Shown here: positions 1 through 7,107 of the stretch, one piece after another | How positions within the stretch are numbered: the stretch's first letter is position 1 | Layout of the letters: each line of letters starts with the position of its first letter | Origin: Myxococcales bacterium | GTDB lineage: Bacteria; Myxococcota_A; Polyangia; Nannocystales; Nannocystaceae | Length of the DNA stretch: 64,000 bases | Direction: 5' to 3' | Assembly: GCA_020633335.1 (NCBI GenBank) | Contig: JACKDU010000014.1 | Coordinates: 62,001 to 126,000 of the forward strand | The notes under the pieces: generated by a model | The model's input: the letters and a program-made list of their open reading frames with translations, nothing else | What the model was told of the DNA's origin: nothing | Database searches by the model: none | Made by a program: the position numbers and the translations under genes

Positions 1-245
1 CGGAGCGCAGGGACGCAGCGGAGCGGCGGCCGGTCGGCGCCGCGGGCCGCGACCGCCTCACCGCCGACGCGGGCGCGCGTGAGGTCCGAGGCGTGGAGGG
101 CGGCGATCTCGAGGGGGGCGAGGGCCGCGGCCTGGGCCTGGGCCTGCGCCAGCCCACGCTCCGAGAGGTGGATGTCGTGGTGCCCGTAGAAGATGTCGCG
201 GCGGGCGGGCTCGCCGTGCCGCAGGAGGTAGAGGCGGACGGTCAC
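1..245 (-). CDS. Histidine phosphatase (phosphoglycerate mutase-like) family, partial
   Basis: Open frame read leftward from a GTG at 245 and cut by the window edge. The first residues read VTVRLYLLRHGEPARRD, with the catalytic RHG(E) signature at residues 9-12, followed by a YGHHDIHLSERG segment that matches the histidine phosphatase (phosphoglycerate mutase/alpha-ribazole phosphatase) fold. The GTG overlaps the folE stop by four bases (GTGA), so the two are translationally coupled. Only about 81 codons are visible, so the substrate cannot be assigned. In a folate/pterin context a phosphatase acting on a phosphorylated small molecule is plausible, but that is inference. Confidence 0.8.
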   Translation of the reverse strand, partial: MTVRLYLLRHGEPARRDIFYGHHDIHLSERGLAQAQAQAAALAPLEIAALHASDLTRARVGGEAVAARGADRPPLRCVPAL

Positions 246-808
246 TGGAAGAGCGCCGCCTGGAGATCGCGCCGGGTGACGAAGTCGCCGCGGAGCGAGG
301 AGGTGGTCACCTCGGTGGCGTGCTTGTTGTCGGGGATCGCCAGGCAGGTGTGGTGCCCTCGCATCACGCAGCCGGCACCGCGGGCGCCGATGTGCTCCAT
401 CAACGCGTCGACGACGTCGTTGCAGGCGCGCTCCTGCAGGGTGAGGCGACGGGTGAAGCAGGTGACGAGATCGCCGAGGCGACCGAAGCCGAGGAGGCGC
501 GTCGCCGGCAGGTACGCGACCGTCGCCTCGCCGTGGTAGGGCAGGAGGTGGTGGGGGCAGAGGCCGTGGTAGGGGATCCGCCGGACGATCACGAGATCGG
601 TCGCGCCCTCGCCGTCGACCGTGTCGCCGAGGATCACCGCCGGATCCATCGCGAAGCCGGCGAGGAAGTGCTCGCGCCAGAGTCGCGCGACCCGCTGCGG
701 GGTCGATCGCAGATCCTTGTGCTCGAGGTCGAGATCGCAGGCGCCCAGGAGGTCGGCGACCGCCCGCTCGATCGCCTCGCTCCGCGGCTCGTGGGGGCGC
801 TTCGCCAA
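242..808 (-). CDS. folE: GTP cyclohydrolase I
   Basis: GTP to 7,8-dihydroneopterin triphosphate, the first step of folate and pterin synthesis; cytosolic homodecamer in known members. The 188-residue protein carries CPHHLLPYHG (Cys84, His86/His87) and the distal HHTCLAI segment (Cys155), which together supply the zinc ligands of the family, plus the TTSSLRG segment after it. Length is normal. The start is TTG at 808, supported by a CCAGGAG Shine-Dalgarno sequence about nine bases upstream. It lies 15 bases after the MerR-type gene and overlaps the next phosphatase by four bases, so the three form one operon, and the regulator may sense a folate or pterin-linked signal (inference). Confidence 0.93.
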   Translation of the reverse strand: MAKRPHEPRSEAIERAVADLLGACDLDLEHKDLRSTPQRVARLWREHFLAGFAMDPAVILGDTVDGEGATDLVIVRRIPYHGLCPHHLLPYHGEATVAYLPATRLLGFGRLGDLVTCFTRRLTLQERACNDVVDALMEHIGARGAGCVMRGHHTCLAIPDNKHATEVTTSSLRGDFVTRRDLQAALFQ

Positions 809-823
809 GGGTCGATCTCCTGG

Positions 824-1375
824 CTAGCTCTTCGGCTCGGCGAGGGCGCCGCGGGCGATCGCCGGATCGTCGAAGGTGGGCTTGCCGGCGCGGCCCTCGG
901 CGATCCAGGTCAGGCGGAAGCCCGTCGGCTGGACCTCGGGGAGGCGATCGCAGGTCTCGCAGCCGAGCGCGGGCCGGCCGTCGCCGGTGCACTCGGAGCA
1001 GATCGTCAGGAAGCGGCGGGTCTCCTGGAGGTTCTCCTGGAGCTTGGAGAGGATCGCGATCTTCTGCTGGAGGCGCTCGATGTGGGTGGAGATCTCGGCG
1101 TTGAGCTCGCGGCAGGCGTCGCGGTCGCCGTTGGCCCGGCTGCGGATGCTGAGGAGGGCGGTGATCTCCTCGAGCGACCAGCCGGCCTCGCGGAGGCTGA
1201 TGATGAAGTTGAGGCGGTCGAGCTCCTCGGGATCAAAGAGGCGGTGGCCGCCGCTGCTGCGGCTGGCGTTGAGGAGGCCCTGGCGCTCGTAATAGCGCAC
1301 GGTCCGGGGGGTGCATCCGCTCCCCTGGATCATGTCCTTCAAGGTCAGGTGTTTGCCCGTCCGCTTCGTCGCCAT
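824..1375 (-). CDS. MerR-family transcriptional regulator with C-terminal CxxC pairs
   Basis: N-terminal MerR winged helix-turn-helix (TPRTVRYYERQGLL then GGHRLFDPEEL), a long dimerisation helix, and a C-terminal tail with CSEC (Cys126/129) and CETC (Cys139/142), two CxxC pairs ten residues apart that look like a metal or zinc-ribbon site. The ATG at 1375 is preferred over an upstream TTG at 1411, because that TTG sits inside a TTGACA promoter-like hexamer and adds atypical codons. First gene of the operon with folE. MerR proteins usually bind a dyad in the spacer of a promoter they control; the folE operon or the divergent SDR are the obvious targets. The effector is unknown. Confidence 0.88.
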   Translation of the reverse strand: MATKRTGKHLTLKDMIQGSGCTPRTVRYYERQGLLNASRSSGGHRLFDPEELDRLNFIISLREAGWSLEEITALLSIRSRANGDRDACRELNAEISTHIERLQQKIAILSKLQENLQETRRFLTICSECTGDGRPALGCETCDRLPEVQPTGFRLTWIAEGRAGKPTFDDPAIARGALAEPKS

Positions 1376-1380
1376 CCAAA

Positions 1381-1412
1381 AAACGCTGACTGAAGCGGAC
1401 GATCGTGTCAAC
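1381..1412. promoter_or_regulatory. Candidate MerR promoter/operator
   Basis: On the minus strand TTGACA (1411-1406) is followed by a small dyad CGCT-N6-AGCG (within 1383-1397), as expected for a MerR-type operator in a promoter spacer. No convincing -10 box was found, so this is weak. Confidence 0.3.
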
Positions 1413-1451
1413 GCCGTGTCGTGGGGGGGCTGCTCACGCCCCCGCGTCGGC

Positions 1452-1457
1452 TATCGT
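1452..1457 (+). promoter_or_regulatory. -10-like TATCGT, leaderless start
   Basis: TATCGT lies 7 nt before the ATG at 1465. Confidence 0.5.
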
Positions 1458-1464
1458 GCCGGCG

Positions 1465-2253
1465 ATGTCGACGACCTCCAGCGACGAGCGACCGGTGGCG
1501 GTGATCACCGGCGGGGCGATCCGGGTCGGGGGGGCGATCTCCCGCGCCCTCGCGGCCGCCGGCTACCGGGTCTGGATCCACTACAACCGCTCCGCGGAGG
1601 CGGCTGCGGCCCTCCTGGGGGAGCTCGGCGTGGCCGCCGAGGGGGGCGCGGGGCTCGGCGCGCTCGCGGCCGATCTCGGTGAGGACTCCGCCCGGCGCCG
1701 GCTCCTCGCCGCCCTCGTCGATCCCGGCGGGCCGGCCGGCGGGCGCGTCGACCTCCTGGTCAACAGCGCCGCCAGCTTTGAGCACGGCGCGTTCCTCGCA
1801 CGGAGCGATGATGACCTTCAGCGGGTGCTGGCGGTGAACCTGATCGCGCCGCTGGCGTTGGTCCGCGGCCTCGCGCCGGCCCTCCAGCGGGTCGGCGGCG
1901 CCGTCGTCAACATCCTCGATCTCGCGGCCTACCAGGCCTGGGGGGGCTACGCCGACCACTGCGTCGCCAAGGCCGGGCTGGCGATGGCGACCCGGGCCCT
2001 GGCCGGCGAGCTGGCGCCGAGCGTCCGGGTCAACGGGATCGCTCCCGGGACCGTCCTCTGGCCCGACGAGGCGCGCTTCGCCGAGGGGTCGCCGGCGCGG
2101 GCGGCGATCACCGCGCGGATCCCCCTCGGCCGCGCCGGGACCCCCGAGGATGTCGCCCGTGCGGTCCTCTATCTCGCCCGGGAGCCCTTCATCACCGGTC
2201 ACACGATCGTCGTCGACGGCGGTCGCCTCGCCTCGGCGGTCGGCCCGCTCTGA
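1465..2253 (+). CDS. SDR oxidoreductase, pteridine reductase/FolM-like
   Basis: 262-residue NAD(P)-dependent short-chain dehydrogenase. The N-terminal TGGAIRVGGAI motif and the following HYNRSAEAA segment resemble pteridine reductase 1 and FolM (dihydromonapterin reductase), as do NILDL (Asp152 where most SDRs have Ser) and ELAPSVRVNGIAPG. Its position divergent from folE fits a pterin role. Oddity: the catalytic Tyr of the YxxxK motif is His165 (YADHCVAK, Lys169 retained). It may therefore be impaired, altered in chemistry, or acting on another substrate. The ATG at 1465 is chosen because the family glycine motif starts about 14 residues after it and a TATCGT box lies just upstream. Confidence 0.8.
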   Translation: MSTTSSDERPVAVITGGAIRVGGAISRALAAAGYRVWIHYNRSAEAAAALLGELGVAAEGGAGLGALAADLGEDSARRRLLAALVDPGGPAGGRVDLLVNSAASFEHGAFLARSDDDLQRVLAVNLIAPLALVRGLAPALQRVGGAVVNILDLAAYQAWGGYADHCVAKAGLAMATRALAGELAPSVRVNGIAPGTVLWPDEARFAEGSPARAAITARIPLGRAGTPEDVARAVLYLAREPFITGHTIVVDGGRLASAVGPL

Positions 2254-2287
2254 CCCTGGCGACGTGCGGATCATCGCCAACGGGCGC

Positions 2288-2316
2288 TTGACCCCCGCGG
2301 CCGGGCCCCCTATACC
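2288..2316 (+). promoter_or_regulatory. Sigma70-type promoter for rpsU
   Basis: TTGACC (2288-2293), a 17-base spacer, and TATACC (2311-2316), with the start codon 14 bases further on. It is the best -35/-10 pair in the window and implies a very short leader. Confidence 0.75.
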
Positions 2317-2330
2317 TTGCCGCCTTCACC

Positions 2331-2630
2331 ATGGCTCAGTTCGACGACGACATCGCCGACCACCAGTCGAAGGGCCGCGAGCCCGCGACGCTCCCCGTCA
2401 ATGATCACCGCCCGGTGCTCGGTCGCCCCCTTGAGGTCAAGGTCGACGAGCGCGGCGTCGAGCGTGCGATCCGCAAGCTCCGCCGCCTCATGGCCAGCGA
2501 GGGCGTCCTCCGCGAGATCAAGCGCCGCCGCCACTACGAGAAGCCGAGCGTCAAGACCAAGCGCAAGCTCCGTGAGGCCGAGCGCCGCCGCAAGCGTCGC
2601 CAGCGCAAGCGCCCGTCGGGTCGCGAGTAG
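2331..2630 (+). CDS. rpsU: 30S ribosomal protein bS21
   Basis: Small basic protein of the 30S platform that acts in translation initiation. Residues 33-93 match bS21 (PLEVKVDERGVERAI, the RRHYEKPS segment and an Arg/Lys-rich C-terminus). At 99 residues it is longer than the usual 60-75, because about 32 acidic/polar residues precede the conserved start. The ATG at 2331 sits just downstream of a strong sigma70-like promoter, so the extension is likely real. A hairpin follows the stop codon. Monocistronic by spacing and signals. Confidence 0.93.
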   Translation: MAQFDDDIADHQSKGREPATLPVNDHRPVLGRPLEVKVDERGVERAIRKLRRLMASEGVLREIKRRRHYEKPSVKTKRKLREAERRRKRRQRKRPSGRE

Positions 2631-2632
2631 AG

Positions 2633-2649
2633 GAGCAGCCCGGCTGCTC
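2633..2649. terminator. Hairpin after rpsU
   Basis: Perfect 7-bp stem GAGCAGC/GCTGCTC with a 3-base loop, 3 bases after the rpsU stop. There is no U-tract, so it may end or attenuate transcription. Confidence 0.55.
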
Positions 2650-2660
2650 GGGGGTCACGG

Positions 2661-3257
2661 ATGAACCCTTGCCTGGTGGTGCAGCGCCTGGCGATCGGAT
2701 CGGTTCCGCCGACCGATGGCTGCACGCGTCGCGTCAACCCGCCAGAGGTCGAGGCGATCCGCTTCGTCTACGGCGTCGGTGACGAGCCGACCGAGCTCCC
2801 CGCCGGCTCCTGCTTCCGCCCGGTCTATTCGATCTCGATCCCCGTCGCCCGCCTCGGCGGCCTCGATCTCGACGACATCTACGAGTTCGACGCAGCCCTG
2901 ATGCTGATCACCCTGCAGGAGCGGGCGCGTCAGCGGCGATGGGCGATGCGCCTCGAGTTCGACGTGATCCAGACCCACGAGTCCGCGACCTCGGCCGAGC
3001 TCTACGTCGAGGCGCCGACCGGGGTGTCGATGACCCTCCTCGGCCACACCGGCTACGGGATGCCGAACCCCGGCGGCGGTCGGACCTTGAAGATCGCGAC
3101 CGGGCTCGTGCACACGCCCGAGGGCGTGCTCCGCCTCGCGGGGCCCTACCAGCTCCTCTTCCGCGACGTCGATCCTCGCTTCAGCGGCTTCGTCGGGGTC
3201 GAGAGCCCGGTGCAGCTCCTCAAGATCGGCCTCAGCGAGTACGAGTTCGAGTCGTGA
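2661..3257 (+). CDS. Hypothetical protein
   Basis: 198-residue soluble protein without a signal peptide, membrane segment or recognised motif. It has a beta-rich look with short hydrophobic strands and a Gly-rich turn (GHTGYGMPNPGGG). GC-rich third positions support real coding. Its stop overlaps the GTG of the next gene by four bases (GTGA), which argues for co-translation with the endonuclease/phosphatase-family protein. Alternative starts exist just upstream of residue 30, but the ATG at 2661 lies right after the rpsU hairpin. No function is proposed. Confidence 0.72.
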   Translation: MNPCLVVQRLAIGSVPPTDGCTRRVNPPEVEAIRFVYGVGDEPTELPAGSCFRPVYSISIPVARLGGLDLDDIYEFDAALMLITLQERARQRRWAMRLEFDVIQTHESATSAELYVEAPTGVSMTLLGHTGYGMPNPGGGRTLKIATGLVHTPEGVLRLAGPYQLLFRDVDPRFSGFVGVESPVQLLKIGLSEYEFES

Positions 3258-4266
3258 GCCCGCGCCGCGGCGGCCGTCGTCGCGCGCGTCGCGGGGCCTC
3301 GCGGCTCCGCGGACGCGCCCTCGCGGGCGCGCTCCTCGGCCTCCTGATCGCCGCCTACGCGCTCTGGGGTCCGCAGATCCGCGCGCTCCTCGGCCTCGGC
3401 GGGGACGCGAGCGCGCCGACCGGGACAAGCAGGCGCAGCTCCGGGTGGTCACCTGGAACCTGCGCAACTTCCCCGACAAGAAGCAGGACCTCGAGCTCCT
3501 CCGCCGCCGCCTCACCGAGCTCGACGCAGACCTCATCGCCGTCCAGGAGATCAAGAGCCCGGAGGCGCTCCAGGCCCTGGTCCCCGGCTGGGAGGTGGCG
3601 ATCTCCGAGCAGGGCGGGCGCGGTCACCAGCGCCTCGGGGTGATCTACGATCCCGCGCGGATCGAGGTGATCGGAGCGCCCCGTGAGCACCGCGAGGTCA
3701 CCCTCGGGGGGCGAGTTCGACCGGCGCTTTCGGTGTATGTGCGAGGACGCGGCGGCGGCCCGGACTTCCACCTGGTGGTCGTCCACCTCAAGGCCCGCGC
3801 GACCGGCTACGAGCTCCGCCAGGAGCAGTGGCCGGCGCTCGCGGCGATCGTCGAGGATCTCCGAAAGGAGGGCCCGGGGATCGCCGACTCGGACGTGATC
3901 GTCGTCGGCGACTTCAACGCCACCGGTCCTCCGGACCAGGCGGCGGAGGTCGAGCTTGCGGCGCTCGATCAGGCGTTGGGGGCCGTCGGCCTCCGGCGCC
4001 TCGAGCACCGCGGCGGGTGCTCGGCGTACTGGGACGGACCCCGCCGCGACGCCTGGCAGGAGCCCTCACTCCTCGATCTCGTGTGGGTCGGCGATCTCGC
4101 GGAGGCGACGAGCGCTGGCGCTCAGGTGGTCGCGCTCGGTCACTGCGCCCGCCACAGCTGCGCCGCCTTCCGGTCGACCGACGCCTACCCGGACCTCGAC
4201 TTCGCCCGGGTCAGCGATCACTGCCCGGTGATCCTCGACCTCGCGGTCGCGGACGACGACCCCTGA
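3254..4266 (+). CDS. Membrane-anchored endonuclease/exonuclease/phosphatase family protein, frame-broken
   Basis: The C-terminal part (from about 3425) is a complete EEP domain: VVTWNLRNF at the first strand, LIAVQEIK (catalytic Glu), VVGDFNATG (Asp/Asn), LDLVWVGD and SDHCPVI (Asp-His). This metal-dependent fold cleaves phosphodiesters in nucleic acids or lipids. In another frame, starting at the GTG coupled to the previous gene, lie an Arg-rich stretch and a membrane segment (LAGALLGLLIAAYALW) with proper codon bias. Adding one G to the GGG at 3422-3424 joins the two parts exactly (...SAPT-GDKQAQLRVVTW). Either the gene is frameshifted or the read lacks a base. As read, translation could only restart near the GTG at 3445. 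Substrate unknown. Confidence 0.8.
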
Positions 4267-4594
4267 TCAAATCGACCGCGCTCGCGCACGCGCCGTTGAA
4301 GATCCGCCGGGCGGCCAAGTCAAAGCACCACCTCGCGTCCGGGGGGCCCGATGCTCACGAGCGAACCTTGCATAGCTAACTTTCGCCCTAGGCTCGTCCA
4401 GGGCGGGCGCTTTGCATTAAGTCGTGGTCGCCGTCACCGCCCGCTCTCGAGATCCCCTAAATCCTTTGCCAACTTCCAGGGCCCATGGGACCATCCCGGC
4501 GAGTTCCACAGACCGACCACTCGGCCTCACGCGGCCCCGGTGGGACCCCAACGAGTTTGCAACGGTGCTTGACCAAGAGGAGCAGCGAAACGAG
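4267..4594. other. Intergenic region, no gene
   Basis: 328 bases of lower GC than the surroundings. Frames crossing it lack the GC-rich third-position bias. It holds the leader of the cysteine-rich lipoprotein gene and ends in a good ribosome binding site (AAGAGGAG, about 4575-4582). TTGCAT-like hexamers near 4370 and 4413 were not paired with a convincing -10 box. Confidence 0.6.
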
Positions 4595-5923
4595 ATGAAT
4601 ACGATGAACACCAAGTTCTTTGGAATGGCCGGCTTCGGCCTGGCGCTTGGCCTCGGGGCCCTCAGCCTCCAGGGCTGTGAAGACCCGCTCGGCGACGTGT
4701 GCGGGCCCTGCGGGAGCATCGCCACCGGTCAGCTGACGATCGCGGGCAACGCCCAGTTCGACGGCTTCTTCAACGCGGTCTACTCCTTCAACGGCGCGAC
4801 CTCGAAGATCAAGGCGGACTTCGACGCCGACATCATGGCCCTCGCCGAGGTGTGGGGCTACGCGGCCGCGGATGGGGCGATCGACGCGACCTACGTCCAG
4901 GGCCTCGTCGGCCACATCCAGGGCGAGATCGACACGACCGTCCAGGGCGGTCTCAAGATCAACTACGTCCCCGCCAAGTGCGAGGCGAACGTCAACGTCG
5001 CGGTCGAGGCCCAGGCGAGCTGCGAGGCGCAGGCCGAGTGCGACGTCCAGGTCGATCCGGGCCAGGTCTCGGTCGCCTGTGAGGGCACCTGCTCGGGCTC
5101 GTGCTCGGGCTCGTGCTCGGGCTCCCTCTCGTGCGCGGTCAAGGCCCCGACCCTCAACTGCGAGGGCGAGTGCGAGGGCGCCTGCGAGATCTCGGGCATG
5201 GCCGCCTGCGACGGCACCTGCCGCGGCACCTGCAACGGCAACTGCTCGGCCACCGACGGCTCGGGCCAGTGCGCCGGCGCCTGCGACGGCATGTGCGAGG
5301 GCACCTGCGAGCTCTCGGCCCGCGCGCAGTGCGGTGGCACCTGCCACGGCACCTGCTACGTCGACCAGGGCAGCGCCCAGTGCACCGCCGAGGCCGAGTG
5401 CTCGGGCTCGTGCGACGCCGAGTGCGGCGGCTCCTGCGAGGGCTCCTTCACCCCGCCGAGCGCCTCGGCGGACTGCGAGGCCTCGGCCGAGTGCAACGCC
5501 CAGGCGAGCGCCCAGGCGAGCGCGAGCCTCGAGTGCACCCCGCCGAGCCTCGACATCACGTTCGAGTTCGCGGCGAACGTCGACGCCTCGGGTCAGGCCG
5601 CCTTCACCGCGAAGCTCGCCGAGCTCCGCGTCCGCGGCGTGGCGATCCTCCAGGGCATGACCAAGCTCAGCGCCCTCGTCACCGGCAAGGTCAACGGCGA
5701 GGTCGTCTTCGATCCGGCGCCGGCGGTCGAGATCACCAACCAGCTCAACGCCCTCGTCAGCGCCGGCGTCAGCGGCGACGTCAGCATCCCGACCGGCCGG
5801 ATCCCCTGCGTCATCCCGGCCCTCAAGGAGGCCGCGCAGATCATGGGCTCGGCGGCGGGTGAGTTCGGCGGCACGATCGACGCGCAGCTCTCCTTCGCGG
5901 CCGTCTTCGGCATCACCGGCTGA
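4595..5923 (+). CDS. Cysteine-rich repeat lipoprotein
   Basis: 442 residues. A signal peptide ends in the lipobox LSLQGC, so the protein should be lipid-anchored outside the inner membrane. After an N-terminal domain, roughly residues 150-300 consist of short cysteine repeats of the type CxGxCxGxC (for example CSGSCSGSCSGS, CEGTCELS, CHGTC), giving several dozen cysteines; a helical or beta domain follows. So many cysteines outside the cytosol imply disulfides or metal binding. The start is the ATG at 4595, which has AAGAGGAG 12 bases upstream; longer frames upstream have non-coding codon use. Only 8 bases separate it from the VKOR-DsbA gene, so the pair is probably one operon. Function unknown; a structural surface protein is possible. 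Confidence 0.82.
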   Translation: MNTMNTKFFGMAGFGLALGLGALSLQGCEDPLGDVCGPCGSIATGQLTIAGNAQFDGFFNAVYSFNGATSKIKADFDADIMALAEVWGYAAADGAIDATYVQGLVGHIQGEIDTTVQGGLKINYVPAKCEANVNVAVEAQASCEAQAECDVQVDPGQVSVACEGTCSGSCSGSCSGSLSCAVKAPTLNCEGECEGACEISGMAACDGTCRGTCNGNCSATDGSGQCAGACDGMCEGTCELSARAQCGGTCHGTCYVDQGSAQCTAEAECSGSCDAECGGSCEGSFTPPSASADCEASAECNAQASAQASASLECTPPSLDITFEFAANVDASGQAAFTAKLAELRVRGVAILQGMTKLSALVTGKVNGEVVFDPAPAVEITNQLNALVSAGVSGDVSIPTGRIPCVIPALKEAAQIMGSAAGEFGGTIDAQLSFAAVFGITG

Positions 5924-5931
5924 GCTGAGCG

Positions 5932-7002
5932 GTGAACGGGGATCCACGATCCTCTGGGCGGCGACTGCCAGTGCTCCTGGCGGTCGCCGCCTTAATTCTG
6001 TCGATCGGCCTCGAGGTGATCCACGTCCGGGCCTACCTCGACCCCTCGGTAGCGAGCTTCTGCTCGGTCGACGCCCGCCTCGACTGCGACGCGGTCGCGC
6101 TCTCGCGGGCGTCGGTGCTCCTCGGGATCCCGACCGCGGTCTGGGGCGTGGCTGGCTTTTGGGCCATGCTCGTGGCGATCCTCCGGGCGCCGGGGCTCTT
6201 CCTGCCGATCGCGCTGATCGCCGCCCTGGCGACGACCGGGCTCCTGGTCTACGAGGTCGCGGTCCTCGGGGCGATCTGCATGTTCTGCGAGGGCGTGCAC
6301 CTCCTCAGCCTGGCGCTCCTGGTGATCGCCTGGCGGCGGCGCGGGGTGGCCTCGGCCAGGGACGCGCTCGCGCAGCCGAAGCGTCTCCTCGCCGAGTTCG
6401 GCCTGCCGATCGTCCTCCTCGGGGCGGTCGCCGTCGCGGCGCCGCCCTACTGGGTGCTGGTCTCCTGGCGGAGCGGGCCTCGCCTCGATCACGGCGTCGA
6501 CGAGGAGGGGCACCCGTGGATCGGCGCGTCCTCGCCGACGCTGACGATCCACGAGTACATCGACTACGGCTGCCCGCACTGCGCGGCCGCCTCGTCGCGG
6601 ATGCGCCTCAAGGTCGGCGCCAACGCCTCGAAGATCCGCCTGGTCCGCCACCAGCAGCCGCGGATGCGCTGCGTCGGCCGGGTCTTCGTCGAGGAGCGCT
6701 GCGAGCTCGCGCGGGCGGCGGTCTGCGCCGGCGAGCAGGGGCGCTTCTGGGAGATGGACGACTGGCTCTTCGGACATGCGCCGGGGGAGGCCAAGGTCGA
6801 TCTCGGCGCCGGCGCCCGTGAACTCGGCCTCGATCTCGCGGTCTTCGACGCCTGCATGAAGGACATGCGGGTCTACGAGAAGGTCGACAACGAGGTGCGG
6901 ACGGCCAACAAGCGGAAGATCCGCGAGACCCCGCTCTACGAGGTCGACGGGGCGATCCTGACGCCCAAGGAGCTCGCCGAGCTCCTCGACGAACGCCTCT
7001 AG
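5932..7002 (+). CDS. VKOR-DsbA fusion (vitamin K epoxide reductase + thioredoxin domain)
   Basis: Oxidative protein-folding enzyme of the cell envelope. The VKOR domain (residues 10-140) has four or five membrane helices, the loop cysteines Cys44/Cys52 and the quinone-side CMFC motif (Cys116/Cys119). A further membrane segment (about 155-178) leads to a DsbA/thioredoxin-like domain with CPHC (Cys214/Cys217). In known fusions the thioredoxin domain oxidises substrates and VKOR passes electrons to quinone. The GTG start lies 8 bases after the stop of a lipoprotein with dozens of cysteines, an obvious substrate (inference). Other cysteines in the thioredoxin domain may form a structural bond. 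A long hairpin follows the stop. Confidence 0.92.
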   Translation: MNGDPRSSGRRLPVLLAVAALILSIGLEVIHVRAYLDPSVASFCSVDARLDCDAVALSRASVLLGIPTAVWGVAGFWAMLVAILRAPGLFLPIALIAALATTGLLVYEVAVLGAICMFCEGVHLLSLALLVIAWRRRGVASARDALAQPKRLLAEFGLPIVLLGAVAVAAPPYWVLVSWRSGPRLDHGVDEEGHPWIGASSPTLTIHEYIDYGCPHCAAASSRMRLKVGANASKIRLVRHQQPRMRCVGRVFVEERCELARAAVCAGEQGRFWEMDDWLFGHAPGEAKVDLGAGARELGLDLAVFDACMKDMRVYEKVDNEVRTANKRKIRETPLYEVDGAILTPKELAELLDERL

Positions 7003-7017
7003 GGGGCGCTCGATGAC

Positions 7018-7059
7018 GCGGGAGGACGCTCGGCGCGGATGCGTCGGGCGTCCTCCCGC
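7018..7059. terminator. Bidirectional terminator hairpin
   Basis: 19-bp stem: 12 perfect pairs (GCGGGAGGACGC/GCGTCCTCCCGC), then 7 more with two G-U pairs, closing on a GGAT loop. It sits between convergent genes (VKOR-DsbA and the SNF2 helicase). Confidence 0.8.
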
Positions 7060-7107
7060 TCTCGAGGAATGACACGGCGAGGCTCGCCGAGCGCTGTGTG
7101 GTCTCGG

